A DNA stretch of 64,000 nucleotides, from NCBI RefSeq assembly GCF_009870125.1, contig NC_046681.1:17559001-17623000 (forward strand). Direction: 5' to 3'. This DNA comes from Drosophila pseudoobscura (Eukaryota; Arthropoda; Insecta; Diptera; Drosophilidae). Positions 50,823 through 62,864 of this stretch are shown here, one piece after another; position 1 is the first letter of the stretch, and each line of letters begins with the position of its first letter. Below the pieces are notes generated by a model. It saw only the letters and a program-made list of their open reading frames with translations, made no database searches and had not been told where the DNA came from. The position numbers were made by a program, and so were the translations under genes.

Positions 50823-51560
50823 GATTATGCATTTATAGTATGTTTAGACTAAGTTATAATGATCACAAATTATAACGACCAAACAAATAAAGACCATGAT
50901 AGCCCCTTCTGTAACATTTTGGTTGCATGGTCGGCAACAAAAATATATTAGCATTTAATAGAATGATTACAAGCCATACAATGAAATGACGATATCAAAG
51001 TGATAAAAACCACAAAGATCTGTTTAAAATTATAAAGTAATAGTACAACAATCACAATAGAACATCTGCTAAAATTTGGTTTATCCTCCCAAGCAACTCA
51101 AACAAAAATATTTGTTAACAATAATCATATTTCATTACCATACAGCCCCTCTCCATAAAGTTCCTAAAATAAAAAAATATTTAAACAAATATTAATTTTA
51201 GTCTAAAACATATTAAGTAAATACAGTAATATAAAAAAGAAATAATATCTTAAGTTAGTTAACTATTTTTGAGCTGCAAATAAATAAAATATATATCAAA
51301 GTTATTTCGTGTTGATTTTGACATCACTCGGCATTCTGATAAGAGGATACAAATGTATTCGAATTACTCGAATTATTGTGTGCCCTTTTTGTGTACATAT
51401 GAACCAGAGCACTTTGTGTTATAATTTCTAAGCTAAATTTGCAAGTTTTCTTTTATCATTTGTTCTCATCAAAGAAAACGAAATTTCCAGCACCAGTGGC
51501 TGACCTACGGGCCAAACATTCCCATGTCCTCATCCATGCCTAACTCTATCTTGCAGGTTT
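50823..51560. other. AT-rich intergenic
   Basis: 3' flank of the small secreted gene. A further AATAAA lies near 50885. No gene is seen. Confidence 0.4.
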
Positions 51561-51574
51561 TTCAGACATACATA

Positions 51575-52110
51575 TATAGGTGTCAAGTTTATGTTAATGC
51601 ATCAATAAGTCATCTATTTTTGCACATAAGGTTCGTTTCGTTGTATAAAAAGCCGTTTACTTTTAATTTCGTCAACGAAAATGTTTTCGTTTTGAAAACG
51701 AATAAATCTTGCGGAATGTGAAAACGGGACCCCCGTATTCAAAAGTAAATCGGAAAACTTTTGAGAATGTGAAAAACGGAGCCTGGCTGATTATCATCGT
51801 TTCTGGCAAACAAAAACAGCAGACCTGGTTGTTTCGCAAAAATATAATTGCTTGATTTTTAGCAAAATGTCGGCCGAAAGTGCGCGATTAAGAAGACCAA
51901 GACATGTTAAATTCAACAGCGGTGTATTTAAAATGTCTGAGCAGCTGTGAGTAACAGCATGCAAAATAAAAGTTAAATTTATAAATGTGGCGGGAAACAG
52001 CTGTTATACCTTTCCAACGTTCCGATAACCAAATCAGGCTGAGTCAGCTGTTACACGAAAAGACGAAGTGTTGTTGCCCTGAATTATTATTTCAGAGCAA
52101 TATTTAATTG
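51575..52110 (+). repeat. Dispersed repeat family A, copy 2
   Basis: It shares 'tttatgttaatgcatcaata', 'aaaagccgtttactttta', 'gttttcgttttgaaaacga', 'atgtggcgggaaacagctgt', 'gttccgataaccaa' and 'gctgagtcagctgtta' with 15965-16440 and partly with 38690-38790, in a different block order. Confidence 0.6.
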
Positions 52111-52149
52111 GTTTAAAAAAAAATGGATAAAAAAGTCACAAGCTGCATA

Positions 52150-52305
52150 GACGCTTGATCAGTATTAATAGTCGAGTCGATACAGCTATGTCTGTCTGTC
52201 CGTCTGTGTTGTTGGTCACCTAGTTCTCAGAGACAACACGTGGTTTTACAACCGAATTTGGTCTGTACACCGGACCTGTTCCTGTAACACTATGTCAAAT
52301 TGCAC
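52150..52305 (+). mobile_element. INE-1/DINE-1 fragment
   Basis: 'ttgatcagtattaatagtcg', 'gctatgtctgtctgtccgtc' and 'ctagttctcagagac' match the family in plus orientation. Confidence 0.65.
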
Positions 52306-52949
52306 ACTATATGAGCAAAGATATCACACTGGGCGTTGGAACATAATGTGAATAATTGGAGCGTCAGTATAATCATTAATTTCACACAAAATTTGCCACG
52401 GCTTACAATTTCAATGAAACCAGCTGAAGAATTTAACCCCATTAGAAGGAAACCATCATTATAATTTAGAATCTGTTTTTAGTTTTTAGCTTGAGACTGG
52501 ATTAAAACAAATAAAATCTTAAATTATGGTGACGTAGATAAATCGGAAATTAAATAACCTTCCATATACTGTAAGGCACTCTATGAGTGAAATATTTTTT
52601 AGATGTGTGTTCAATCAAATCTCTAGCCATAGTACTAGAGAATTAGAAACCAGCCGAGAGACCCTTCTGTATCTCTACTTAAGTCAGTTGGAATTCTTTT
52701 AAAACGTATTTCTGTAGCACCCTGATATAAAAAGTAACCATACATACATATTTTCAGAATTTATGTCAGAAAGCCAAAAACTCTCGAAACGATCAGACGT
52801 TCTAAGAAGGTTTACTGTAGTTTATAAAAGCTTAAAAGATAAGAGATATCTTGGCGAAGATTTTTAGTTCTCTTGCCATAATCTTGCAAACGGACCGGAA
52901 AGATAGTCTGTGTCTTCATAGAAAATATAAGCTATATTTCGAAATAGAA

Positions 52950-55017
52950 ATGATACTGTTTGTTTTTATTGTCTCTACATGTTTTCTACCACACGTTCAT
53001 AATGGATATTCTAGGCCTTCCTATCAAGTGCACTTACACAGCAAAAATAACTCAGGATATTTACTTGACAATATATGCTATGGAAATATTCTGCAAAGTC
53101 ATATTGTCTTAACCGCAGCATCGTGTTTATTAGCTGTTTCTGAATTCCCATACAAGACAAAACTCATTCAATTTGATAAAATATTTGTATCTTTTAAAAG
53201 TGAAGATATGAATGATTTAATTGTTCTAGTTAGCAGCATTCATGTTTATCCTAAATTTGACTATTTTACTTTGGATCATGACATAGCTCTTGTAAATCTC
53301 AGTTCGCCCCTACCATTGTCACTGCGTGATGACGTCAACTGGATTTTATTGCCGAAATTAATAATAAATACGGAGTCTTTCTTGGAAGAAGACACTAATG
53401 TGAGTGTAAATATTTCAAAAAATATAAATTACGATATGCGACAGTCTTTTTGTACTTTGCACGAAACAGAAAAAAGGTTTCAAGTTAACGTTACAAGTTG
53501 TAACAGTTGTCCAAGCTGATATGTGCATTAAAACAATGATGAAAATCGTATTATTAATAAATAATTACATATTTTTACAGATATGGAGGAACTCCTATAC
53601 CGAAAACAAATTAAGAGGATATGGTGTACTATCTGGAAATAATTTAGTGGCAATAGTAACACTTGCTCCCCGTATAGATAAACTGCGTGATAAAAATGAA
53701 ACAAATATTTTCGATGGATATACAAATCGGATAACCCTACTTTTTCCATATTTGAGTTGGATATTTGAAATCTTAGAAGAAGCTGAGATCAAAGATATCC
53801 AAACCGGCATTTCTACGAACTCACTACCATATACCGAGAGGAAGAACGCTGAAATGGGTAAGGTTATGAACAAATAAAAAGATTAGATACGAATACTTTT
53901 TAGTTCGCTGCCATAAATCAACAGAATTTTAAACATTTATGTGTAGATTTGTGCTCTTCAGAATCTTAAAAACTCTTGGACTGTCGCTCAATGAATTGTG
54001 TAAAGAGATAACTCTTTCGAGATAAGATGTAATCAGCTGTAATTCAGAAACAGTTAGGAAAACTATATCCTAGAATGTGCAAGACACTACAAGAATAAAA
54101 GTCAATAAAGTCAATAAATATTGAAGAGAATCAAGGCAAGGCTTCTGGGAAATCGGACAATTATTGTCCAAAACGAGAAGTTATCAGAACTAGGAAATAG
54201 CTATTGACACTTTCGGGTTGTCCGATTATCTTTTTAAAGATAATTTGAATCAAAAGGCAGAAAAGTACCCATCAAATTTTTTCATCAATTTGCTCAAGCA
54301 ACGACGGATTTTTACATTTCTCTTCTATTACTGTTTTTACTGAGCACTTTTTCGCATGCGAACGACAAAACTGTCCATACAAGATTTTATTGTGAGACAC
54401 GATATCGGCTCAACCGAAAACTCGAAACATGTAATGTTCTGCTTAAAAAGAGAGCGACTATGGTGATAAGTGGAAATAAGCGTTGATAGTTATTTGCGAG
54501 CTGTGGAAGTTAGTGATAAAAACCTTTAAGCCAATTCTCATCTGCGGACTTTAAGATAAAGAAGTATATTATGGCTTCTTGCAAGGGCTCTGGGATTACA
54601 ATGAACTCGTAACTAAATTATAATTAATAGATTTGATAGATATATAAAACCGTAGCTTTTACAAACGATACATTTTTCTTTCGACTCTTTTTAAAGTCAA
54701 AATATTTAAATATTTAAAACTATGTGTAACATACTGAAGTTATGTTATAAAAATCCAGGTATGCTCTAAAAAAAAAAGCATTAAAAAAAACACCATTTTG
54801 TACCGAATTCAAGAAAAGTTGTGTGTGGGTTTCTAAAGTTATTAATTACTTTAATAACACATTTGTAATTAAAATTGTATTTTCAGTACGTCAAAATGAG
54901 GTGTCTGGATCGTTTATAAGTGCAGCACATCCCTGTACCGTCACCGGAATTGTGACATTAATATTAGCTTTAAATTTTTTGCATTTTTTAAACCAGCGAT
55001 CTTTAAATATCTCCTAG
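52950..55017 (+). CDS. Serine-protease homologue, catalytically dead, C-terminal hydrophobic tail
   Basis: A chymotrypsin-fold (S1) protein with a signal peptide (MILFVFIVSTCFLPHVHNG). The model is exons 52950-53483, 53581-53857 and 54887-55017, 313 aa. The catalytic His motif reads TAASC (Ser 58 where proteases have TAAHC). Asp 111 is kept in DHDIALVNLSSPL. No GDSGGP block exists; exon 2 goes to RGYGVLSGNNLVAIVTLAP, the usual strand after the active Ser. So two of three triad residues are missing. The last exon, joined in phase by a good donor (gtaagg) and acceptor (ttttcag), encodes a hydrophobic end (TVTGIVTLILALNFLHFL) like a GPI-anchor signal or a membrane anchor. The first intron is uncertain: only 'caa|gttaac' at 53484 keeps frame, yet the residues after it (VNVTSCNSC) look coding, so the donor may differ or the gene may be damaged. 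Confidence 0.65.
53858..54886 (+). other. Second intron of the protease homologue
   Basis: A 1.0-kb AT-rich intron from 'gtaagg' to 'tattttcag'. No TE or nested gene is seen. Confidence 0.5.
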
Positions 55018-55029
55018 TACATATTTCTG

Positions 55030-55500
55030 TATGCATACAAATGAAAATTTAGTTTATTTTTTATTTGCTATCTACACTTTTTAATTTAAATGCCTGCAAA
55101 ATCTTTAAAAATGAATCAATCCTTTTGATTTGTATTTTTAAATATTCTTTAATTTATAGAAATGAAACAAAACAATAATTACAATTAAAAGAGATCGGTT
55201 TCTTTAAGAGTTTTGAGTATTTTCAAAAAAGTCAAATTATCCACTTTTGCTCGTTTTGAATTTTTGAAATTAATTAGTTTTTTAATATTTTGTCCAAAAA
55301 GCCTTAGCCTGATAACACTTTGAATACGTTTGGGCATACCGTCGACAAAATTTACTATGTGCTCGCGAGGTGTCATGCTCCACTCCGTCTGCACGCCCAC
55401 CCAAAGTCCAGCCAATCCCTTTGATGCAGGCTCTTACCTTACCAATCTTTTTTATGCAGAGCCAATCGATTTTCAATGGATTTAGTTTTAGGCTTTAAGC
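55030..55500. other. Intergenic before the gypsy-type fragment
   Basis: AT-rich sequence; overlapping minus ORFs at 55185-55476 have no recognised domain and may be part of the decayed retroelement. Confidence 0.3.
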
Positions 55501-55509
55501 AGGTTACGG

Positions 55510-56245
55510 CATTAAATGAAAACTCAGTTAATTGAGTTAATTGACGTGTGCTTCTGGACGACGAACCAATTTCCTCCAAACTGTAAAGCTCAAGCAAAAA
55601 ACAGTGGCCGACAATATCCCATGCCAAGCATATCAATGAACTTAGCAAACTCAGCTAATCTTTTCCAAAAATCAATCGGCAAAACATGCTTCATCTATAT
55701 TGACAACGTATTTTTCTTCATATCACAAGACGACCATGGTAAAATCGTCGACTGGATGTTGAAAAGCCTCAATGACGCCAACATGAGAGTGGCTCAAGAG
55801 AAGTCGCATTTTTTTAGGACAATCCTAAAGTACCTTATCTTAATTGTGACTAGAGAAGGCACGAAGACTGACCCTAGAAATATAAATGCTATCTAGGAGT
55901 AATTCATCCAGGACTAGGTCGAGGCAACAACGCAGTTCGGACTAAAAAGCATTGTTGGGTCTGGCAAGTTATTAAAAGTACTTCGTGATCGATTTTGCGC
56001 CGATTCTCCGACTGCTTTCCGTCTGCTTCATCAGTATATATAAGTTTTTAGACTCCATAATATTTAACAAAGTACAAGGACACGCCTTTCAAAAACTATG
56101 AAACATTCTAGCATCAGAAAAGATAATCGGGTCGGTCTTGGCATTGTAAAAATCTTGTATCAGATATTTTTGATGATAATGAAAGAAAAGAAAAAAAAAA
56201 ATCAGTCGGACCCGATTACCGATTGCTATATTAAAAAAATGACCA
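55510..56245 (+). mobile_element. Ty3/gypsy-type reverse transcriptase fragment, decayed
   Basis: The plus frame shows the catalytic-strand region with FIYIDNVFFF (in active elements YxDD; here the second Asp is Asn), then MLKSLNDANMRVAQEKSHFF and YLILIVTREGTKTDP, typical of gypsy-family RTs. A stop at 55893 and a frame change follow; then TTQFGLKSIVG continues the RT/RNase H connection. The upstream palm region is deleted. The element is dead. No LTR was identified. Confidence 0.8.
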
Positions 56246-56249
56246 AATC

Positions 56250-57555
56250 GCGGGCGAGGTAGTCATGAATTGAAAAATTTGTTCCAGAGCAAGGTACGAT
56301 AGGCATGCAAAGAAACAGGAGCCGGCACTGACACCAGTCGCAGGCGAAAAGTTTTTAGTAAAAACCAACAAATGCTGACCCCTCTTTATGTAGTGGATAC
56401 GTTAGGGATGAACTTGGAGTCAACCATCCCAATCAACGGGAGGGTGGCCCACATGGACAATCCCAGATAATGTCCATTCTCCCATGCTACTCCCCTAAAG
56501 GCAAAATGTGACATTTGAAGGTTTGGTCAAACGGTTGCACCTTAGCCGTTTATCCATAGATTTTTACAAACGATACCTTAAACGACGCCCAATTAATATA
56601 CCTGTATCAGAAAAATACAAAACTCCAAGGAATAATTTTTTTCCATAGTTCCCAAGCTTTCAAACTAGTTTAAAATTTTCACCAAAAAATTTCAATTTTC
56701 AATTTGAAAGTTTAATATTTTCTAGACCATAAGCTTAAGCTACAAAGTGTTCGGATGAGATATATCGTTGCATTTCTCAGCTTTGCAGAATTGCAAAGTT
56801 CAATACAACCAGATGTCCGACAATTAAGTTATGTGAAAAATAGATCCACTAAATAAAAAATACAAAATACTAGATTTAAAATATATTATTTTAAAATAAA
56901 TAAAACCATAAAAATAAATATTTTAAAAGCTTTCAAATATATCAGATCAGTCGGTTTAATTCACAGCGAGCTGAGTAGTGTAGTTTCAGCACATAAATTG
57001 CGGTCCTTCGATACCATTTTTTTTGTTGATTAAGCTTGTGAGAAGGGTATTTGCGCAAAAGCGAAGCGAGTGTGCAGAGGGCTTGTCCCCTAGCGTATAT
57101 AATATATAATAAATAACATTTATATTATTTTATATTAATAAATAATATTTTTAATATATATGTATGTACGCACTGTTTTCAGCAAAATAAATAAAAATAA
57201 ATGTTTGTACTCAAAGCGTCTGGAAAAATCATAATGATCAAGGGCATATTCATAAATGTATATGTATATTTATTTACATCTGTAGGATGTACGAATGCCT
57301 ACTTGTACTTGAGGATGCACAAGTGCAGTCACGCAACCGTGGGCTTTGAATCGTAAAACTATGCGTGGTTTTGAGGCTCGATACGCTTGAAAATTCAATT
57401 AATTGATACTATTAATTATATAATCAATCTCAGCGCTGTTTTATATATGCTGTTACGAGCATATAAATGCTTTCTCGGAAAGGAAATGGATCATTTATAT
57501 TAAAGAAAAACAGATACAAACTACATCTAACATTAAATCGGGAATAAATTTAAAC
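56250..57555. other. Intergenic with a Helitron-like terminus
   Basis: AT-rich and free of plausible genes. The only structured part is the terminus at 57058-57093. The right end holds the promoter of the VHVP-repeat gene; no TATA box is clear. Confidence 0.4.
57058..57093 (+). repeat. Helitron-like 3' terminus
   Basis: 'aagcgaagcgagtgtgcaga', then a GGGCTTGTCCC hairpin and CTAG. It matches the reverse-oriented terminus at 49447-49480. Confidence 0.5.
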
Positions 57556-57556
57556 A

Positions 57557-59365
57557 ATGAACCTGGTGAGTATTAATGAAGAACTCTCGAATGGTGAATT
57601 TCATTAAAAAGTGTAACCACTTTTATAAAATGTGCATATTCGAAAAAAGTTTAAATACGCTCTGAACAAAATACATATATTTTAGATTCGTTTATTTGCT
57701 GGATTTTTTCTCGTAACGATATTCGTGATTGGAAAGGCCGTCTGTTCTAGTTCGAATACAATGAATAAGTCCAAACATCCCAATATAAAAACTTTGGGCT
57801 ATTCTGAATTTAAGGAAACTATCATTCGGCCTGCAGTAAAGAAGACAGAACAATTTGAACTAACTCATCATAATGTAGCTGCTGATCCGACCATGGCACT
57901 TAAGCGCGTCATTCAAAAATATGATAAGCCCTTCGATAATAGAACGACAGATCATCATTACAGATCAATAAACGCGCGAAAAAAAAAAAAATCCCCTGCA
58001 TTTGATAATTCAAATAGTAACAATTTTCATACTTTTGAGGAAATACATGAACATATCGATGAAACATACGACAGCGGTTCCCAGTACCAAGCATCTGAAC
58101 CATTAGGATCTGAAACTTTACCAAACAAAAATCTGGAAAATATAAAAAACAAAAAAAATCGAAACCGTATAAAAACTAAAATAAAACATCACCATCATCA
58201 TCATCATCATAACCATATTAAAGAGCTTATAAAAACAGTACCACAACCATATTCGGTTGAAAAAGTTGTGCATGTACCAATTGAAAAAGTGGTAGAAAAA
58301 GTTGTGCATGTTCCTAAAATTATAAATGTTACTATAGAGAAAATTGTACACGTTCCAATAGAAAAAATAGTTGAAAAGGTGATTCATATCCCAAAACCAT
58401 ATGTTGTTGAAAAAATAGTTGAAAAAATAGTTCATGTTCCCAAACCATATCCTGTTCTTAGAACTGTTCCATATCCAATTGAAATTAAAGTTCCAATGAC
58501 AGTTGAAAAAAAAGTACCGTTTCCAATCAAGGTTGAGGTTGAACGAAAAATTCCCATTTATATTCATACAAAAGAGCCATATAAATTTGAGAAATCAAAT
58601 ATTGAACACTATAATCAAGTCGACCAGTCGAAATTCACTTTCGAAGGGGATCATCTGGGGATTAAAGAACATGAACAATCTACGCTACCGACAAATATAC
58701 ACCAGCATAGGATATATAAATTAAAAGATATAAACCTCCCTAATAAAGTAGACGACCCTCCATATACTTTTCAACCGGAGCATAATAAACATTTGAAGGA
58801 GAGCCCTAGTCAACAATATACATCTGCAAGCGTTAATATTCCGCGAAAATTCTTAAGAAGCAATTTAATGGATAAGAACATTGACGGCCAAGACGACCAG
58901 TCGAAATTCAATTTAGAAAGTGATAATCTGAGGACTAAAGAGCACGATCGATCTGCCTTACATGCAAATCACCCTGACAATAAGATATTTAAATTGAAAG
59001 AATTCAACTTTCCCAATAAAATAGACTTTCAAAATACTTTTCAGCCGGAGTATACAAATTTCGATTTAACAAAGAGCGCGAATCAACAATATACATCTGC
59101 AAGCGATAATATTCCCATAAAATTCTTAAGTGACAATTTTCAGCCAGATACAACAAAATCTGAATTAAACCCTAATGGCATAGGTTTACCCTTTATTAAT
59201 AGCACCCTTCTTTTTTTCAATCCACAAGAATCTACCTATCCCCTTCATGGCATCCCTTTTTCGCTACCAGTTAATTTTGTTCACCTGCAACCAACGACCC
59301 AGCAAAATCAGCTAGGCTTGGACTCAACAATACCAGAAACAAGCGCAGAGTCATCAAGGACTTAA
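57557..59365 (+). CDS. Secreted VHVP-repeat (cuticle-type) protein
   Basis: Two exons: 57557-57565 (MNL only) and 57686-59365, joined by good splice sites (ctg|gtgagt, ttttag|att), giving 562 aa. The joined start makes a signal peptide (LIRLFAGFFLVTIFVIGKA). A basic linker and eight consecutive His (about residues 171-178) precede a low-complexity region at about 190-305 made of VEKVVHVPIEKVVEK-like and KPYPVLRTVPYPIEI-like units. The pattern is typical of extracellular, chitin- or cuticle-associated insect proteins such as the Vajk group; assignment to that group is from memory. The C-terminal part holds two 91-aa tandem copies (see findings). No cysteines beyond the leader. AATAAA follows at 59521. 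A role in extracellular matrix or eggshell/cuticle is inferred from composition only. Confidence 0.85.
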
Positions 59366-59520
59366 GATTTTTGCTCCGCAATTCTATTCTACCTAACACA
59401 ATTCGTAACTGTTTAATGACTAGTAATAGAGACACCGTTAATCGATAAAGAAAAAATAGTAATTTAGTAAAACAACGAAGTTTGTAATTTAAAGTAACCG
59501 TGGGTACAGAACCGATCGGA

Positions 59521-59526
59521 AATAAA
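59521..59526 (+). terminator. Polyadenylation signal of the VHVP-repeat gene
   Basis: AATAAA about 155 bases after the TAA stop. Confidence 0.5.
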
Positions 59527-59679
59527 ATTGGGTTGTACATCATGTTGGCCTTGTTTTTTCATTATCATGTTTGTTGGAAGTTGCCGAAACATTTTCGACT
59601 GCATAAAGTACATTTTAACTAATTGGCAGATTAAGTAGGACGAGGCACTAACCATACGGTGTATTGATGTGTCAGTTCA

Positions 59680-60350
59680 TACATAGAGGAGTGAAATATC
59701 CTGCATTCTATAAGCTTTTAGAAGCTATGATTTTAAGGAAAAAGTAAAATACATATATAGCAAATGTGGCCAACGTAGAGTCAATGATAGCGGAGAAAAA
59801 GACGCAGTTCAAGCAAATGGATCGCGAGAAGACCTGCTGCGTGTGTTCTGCGGCGTCGAAGGCATCGAAGACAACAAGACAAGCTCGCACAGGCAAAGTT
59901 CAGCACTGGCGACCTCTTGAATATTTCCATCACGTCGCCTAATCGCCTGCCGCCTCCAGCACGCCGCCAGAGTCTTTATTGATGGGGAATACTGGGAATG
60001 GAACCTACAATCGAGTATATATACACGCTTATCATTTAATTTTCACTTTCACTCGACACTCAATGAAATATGGAAATAATTATAAGTTATGAATATCATG
60101 AAAAAGTAATACACATATAATAATAAATAAAAATACGATGGAGCCACAACAGAAAACAGAAACCAAACTTTGAAAGCGAAAAAACATACAATCACATGTT
60201 TTTGTGGGAACATATTGTGTGTGCAACACGTGCAAAGCGTTGTTAGCCTGGCTCTCTCGTGATGACGCGGAGTTAGGCGAACGCCAGAGCCGAAGACCCT
60301 GGGATCTAATCCAAAAAGTTCGTTTGCGATATGTTCGGTGTATGAACTGG
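59680..60350. other. Unclassified GC-richer segment
   Basis: A plus frame at about 59765-59940 encodes a charged, Cys-containing stretch (FKQMDREKTCCVCSAASKA) then a stop. No family was recognised; it is probably TE-derived. Confidence 0.3.
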
Positions 60351-60364
60351 CACGTCTATATGCT

Positions 60365-60455
60365 GTGTGGTTAGTGGTAACACCCAGAAGGTATGGTTTC
60401 TTTTTATTTTAAGGTATATACATATATTCGTGATCTGCATTAATAGCCGTTCGTT
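60365..60455 (+). mobile_element. INE-1/DINE-1 fragment
   Basis: 'taacacccagaaggtatggt' and 'ttcgtgatctgcattaatag' match the family's 5' half. Confidence 0.5.
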
Positions 60456-60459
60456 TGCG

Positions 60460-61140
60460 ACATGTTTGGTGTATGAACTGGCATATCTATTCTATATACT
60501 GTATGGTTGGTGATACTATTGTGAATATATTTTGTCGATAGTTCACTACCACACAAAGAAAAACAAGGAATGAAAACAATCGATATTTTGCTCATCTTTA
60601 GAACATTGTTCAAGCGAATGTGCATGTTGTTGAAACTAAATTAATTGACGGTGTGTAGTGAAATCAAATTCATTAAAAACTTCTGGTCAAGGGATTCTTG
60701 ATATCAGAATTATTAAACACATTCGTTGCATAATGCTAAAAAGGTATTGAGACTGACTTCAAAACCATTCTTACGTATTTACTGTTGAAAATTAGTTAAT
60801 AAAAAACTTTAAATCAACTTTTTGGTCTGAAGTTACAAAATAAATGACATCACGGTGCTTTTTATGTAATAAATAATCATTCTGGCCCACATGCGTGCCA
60901 TTTAAAATGTACGAAACTATTTTACAAATGTGTATATGTAACATAGTTGTGCACATATATTATATATGTACATACTAATCTGTCTGTTTATGTGAAAAAT
61001 CCCTTCTCGGTTTGTAATCTATTGTTTGTCAATAAGGTACTGATGCAGTTGATCCAAAACAAAATATGTGTAGTGTGTAAAAAATATTTTAACAAAACAA
61101 AAACATAATTAAAAATCAATTTTATTTGTTCATTTGTTGA
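60460..61140. other. AT-rich intergenic
   Basis: No gene. 'catatattatatatgtacatac' microsatellite near 60955. Confidence 0.4.
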
Positions 61141-61149
61141 AAGGGTACT

Positions 61150-62395
61150 CCAAAGACTATAAAATACCAAGATATTGCATCAAGAACAAATTCCATTGCA
61201 ATTTTCGTCCGCTCGCTTCGTGGTACGCTCTCGCGGGGTACCAGGGCGTGCCAGTGCCAATTCTCTTATGGGCAGGCTATCCTTCGACTCTGACTATGGC
61301 CAGTTGTCGACCTACTCGGGTTCGGTTGCTCAGCTCGTCGGTGTACTACAAAGGCGCAGAAACGACGTAGTTTTCGGTCCGGTAATTTTCTAGCAACAAA
61401 TACACAGACTCGAGACCCTTCTAGGTCAGAAGATTGGAAAACAACTACATTGCTTGAACATGATTCAGCACATTGATGCTCGACTGGAGTTTCGTTTATA
61501 ATGGTTGTCGTTGTCAGCTTGCCAAATTGTGGGCTGTATTTCACGCAGTATTTATCGTGCCTGCTCAACCCGTATCAGTAAATAATGTTGAATTGAACAA
61601 ATTTCCTTCAGTAGCTACAGTATACGCGACTGGACTCCATCTTATCCTTCCAAAGCCAACTCTGGGCACGTTAGCCAAGGATCCCGTAATTTTTGCTTAT
61701 AATTTTTCCACTGTTTCAGTTTTTGTCTCTTTGCTGAGCCGATCGTCTTAAGCCTTATGTGCTTATGATCGCCGTGCTCCGTCTTAACCCAATTCATTTT
61801 TGGTTGGCACACCTAAAATGTAGAGTACCTGTAGTCGGGCATTACAGTCGTCTAAATAAATAGCATGACCAACTGCTCGCATTGCTCCTCGGCAATCGGC
61901 GTGAGGGCACACAAAAATATTACTGAATAAAACCAGGTATTCCTGCCCAATGCTCCGGTCCCAAAATGCCCCAAAATATAACAAAAAGATTTCCCTCCGA
62001 TTGTCTAAACGATCGTATTAATGGGATGTGCGGCTTGTAGTGAGATAAAAGCTGAAATGCGAAACTATGTATGAAGCAAACTCGGAATGGTTTCCGACAG
62101 GTTCGGAACCAATTCGCTGCTCTCAACGATAAATTTCTTTCTGGAATTGTAGTTTTTTGGCTATAAATTCCTGTTCGAATCGATAAATCCCGAACAATAA
62201 TCTGTTGCAATTCAACGAATTGAAACTTCTGCTTCTCACTTTCACCAATGGAATAATTTTCTACACTAAGTGGCCATCCCTAGCCCAGTAGAGTCAGACA
62301 GATTCTAGCCACAATGCTCTATCCTCTATATGCAACAATTTTTCGCATAGAATCTCACAAACTCATCAACTTGCAGCTATAGCCGCGACTCCACA
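61150..62395. repeat. Unclassified insertion, probable TE
   Basis: Moderately GC-rich, with ORFs of 90-100 codons on both strands (for example 61568-61266 minus and 61473-61751 plus). None shows a recognisable domain. Confidence 0.35.
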
Positions 62396-62399
62396 TTTA

Positions 62400-62860
62400 T
62401 ACCCGATACTCAGTCAGTAATGCCCCCCATCGTCAGAGGGCTATAATAATGATTCGATCTGATTCAGATTCGCCAATCTGGTAGATGTGGTCATACTCTA
62501 TGATTCAGCGTTTTTAAATTATCTCATTTCTTCAACATTTTGGATGCCACAGATATTCCTCCTTTGTGGGGGCGGAAAGAGGCGTTGCAAAATATTGAAA
62601 TACGCTTGTAATTGTGTGATATCACAGGAATATGGGTACAAACTTTGGTTGCTCTAGCTCTTATAATCTGCGAGACCTGGGCGCTCATCAGGACCGATAG
62701 AAGGACGGACGGGCATGGCTATATTAACTCGTCTATTGATGATGATCGAGAATATATACACTTTATGGGATCGAAAACGCTTCCTTCGGGGTGTTACACA
62801 AATCCACTTTCCCCGCTAATCTAATATACCCCTATACTCTTTTTGAGTATCGAGTATAAA
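62400..62860 (-). mobile_element. INE-1/DINE-1 copy, near full length
   Basis: In reverse orientation it has a complete block series from 'ggctataataatgattcgat' to the head 'atacccctatactctttttg', including 'cctttgtgggggcgg' and 'gagaatatatacactttatg'. A second head-like 'tatacccgatactcag' at 62400 may be part of another copy. Confidence 0.8.
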
Positions 62861-62864
62861 AAGT

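Noticed and set aside
55185-55648. Minus-strand ORFs near the gypsy-type fragment
   Set aside because: No recognised domain; they overlap the plus-strand RT debris and are likely chance frames.
58118-58567. 149-codon minus ORF rich in Asn, Phe and Met
   Set aside because: It is the antisense of the VHVP-repeat and poly-His coding region; the composition mirrors the repeat on the plus strand.
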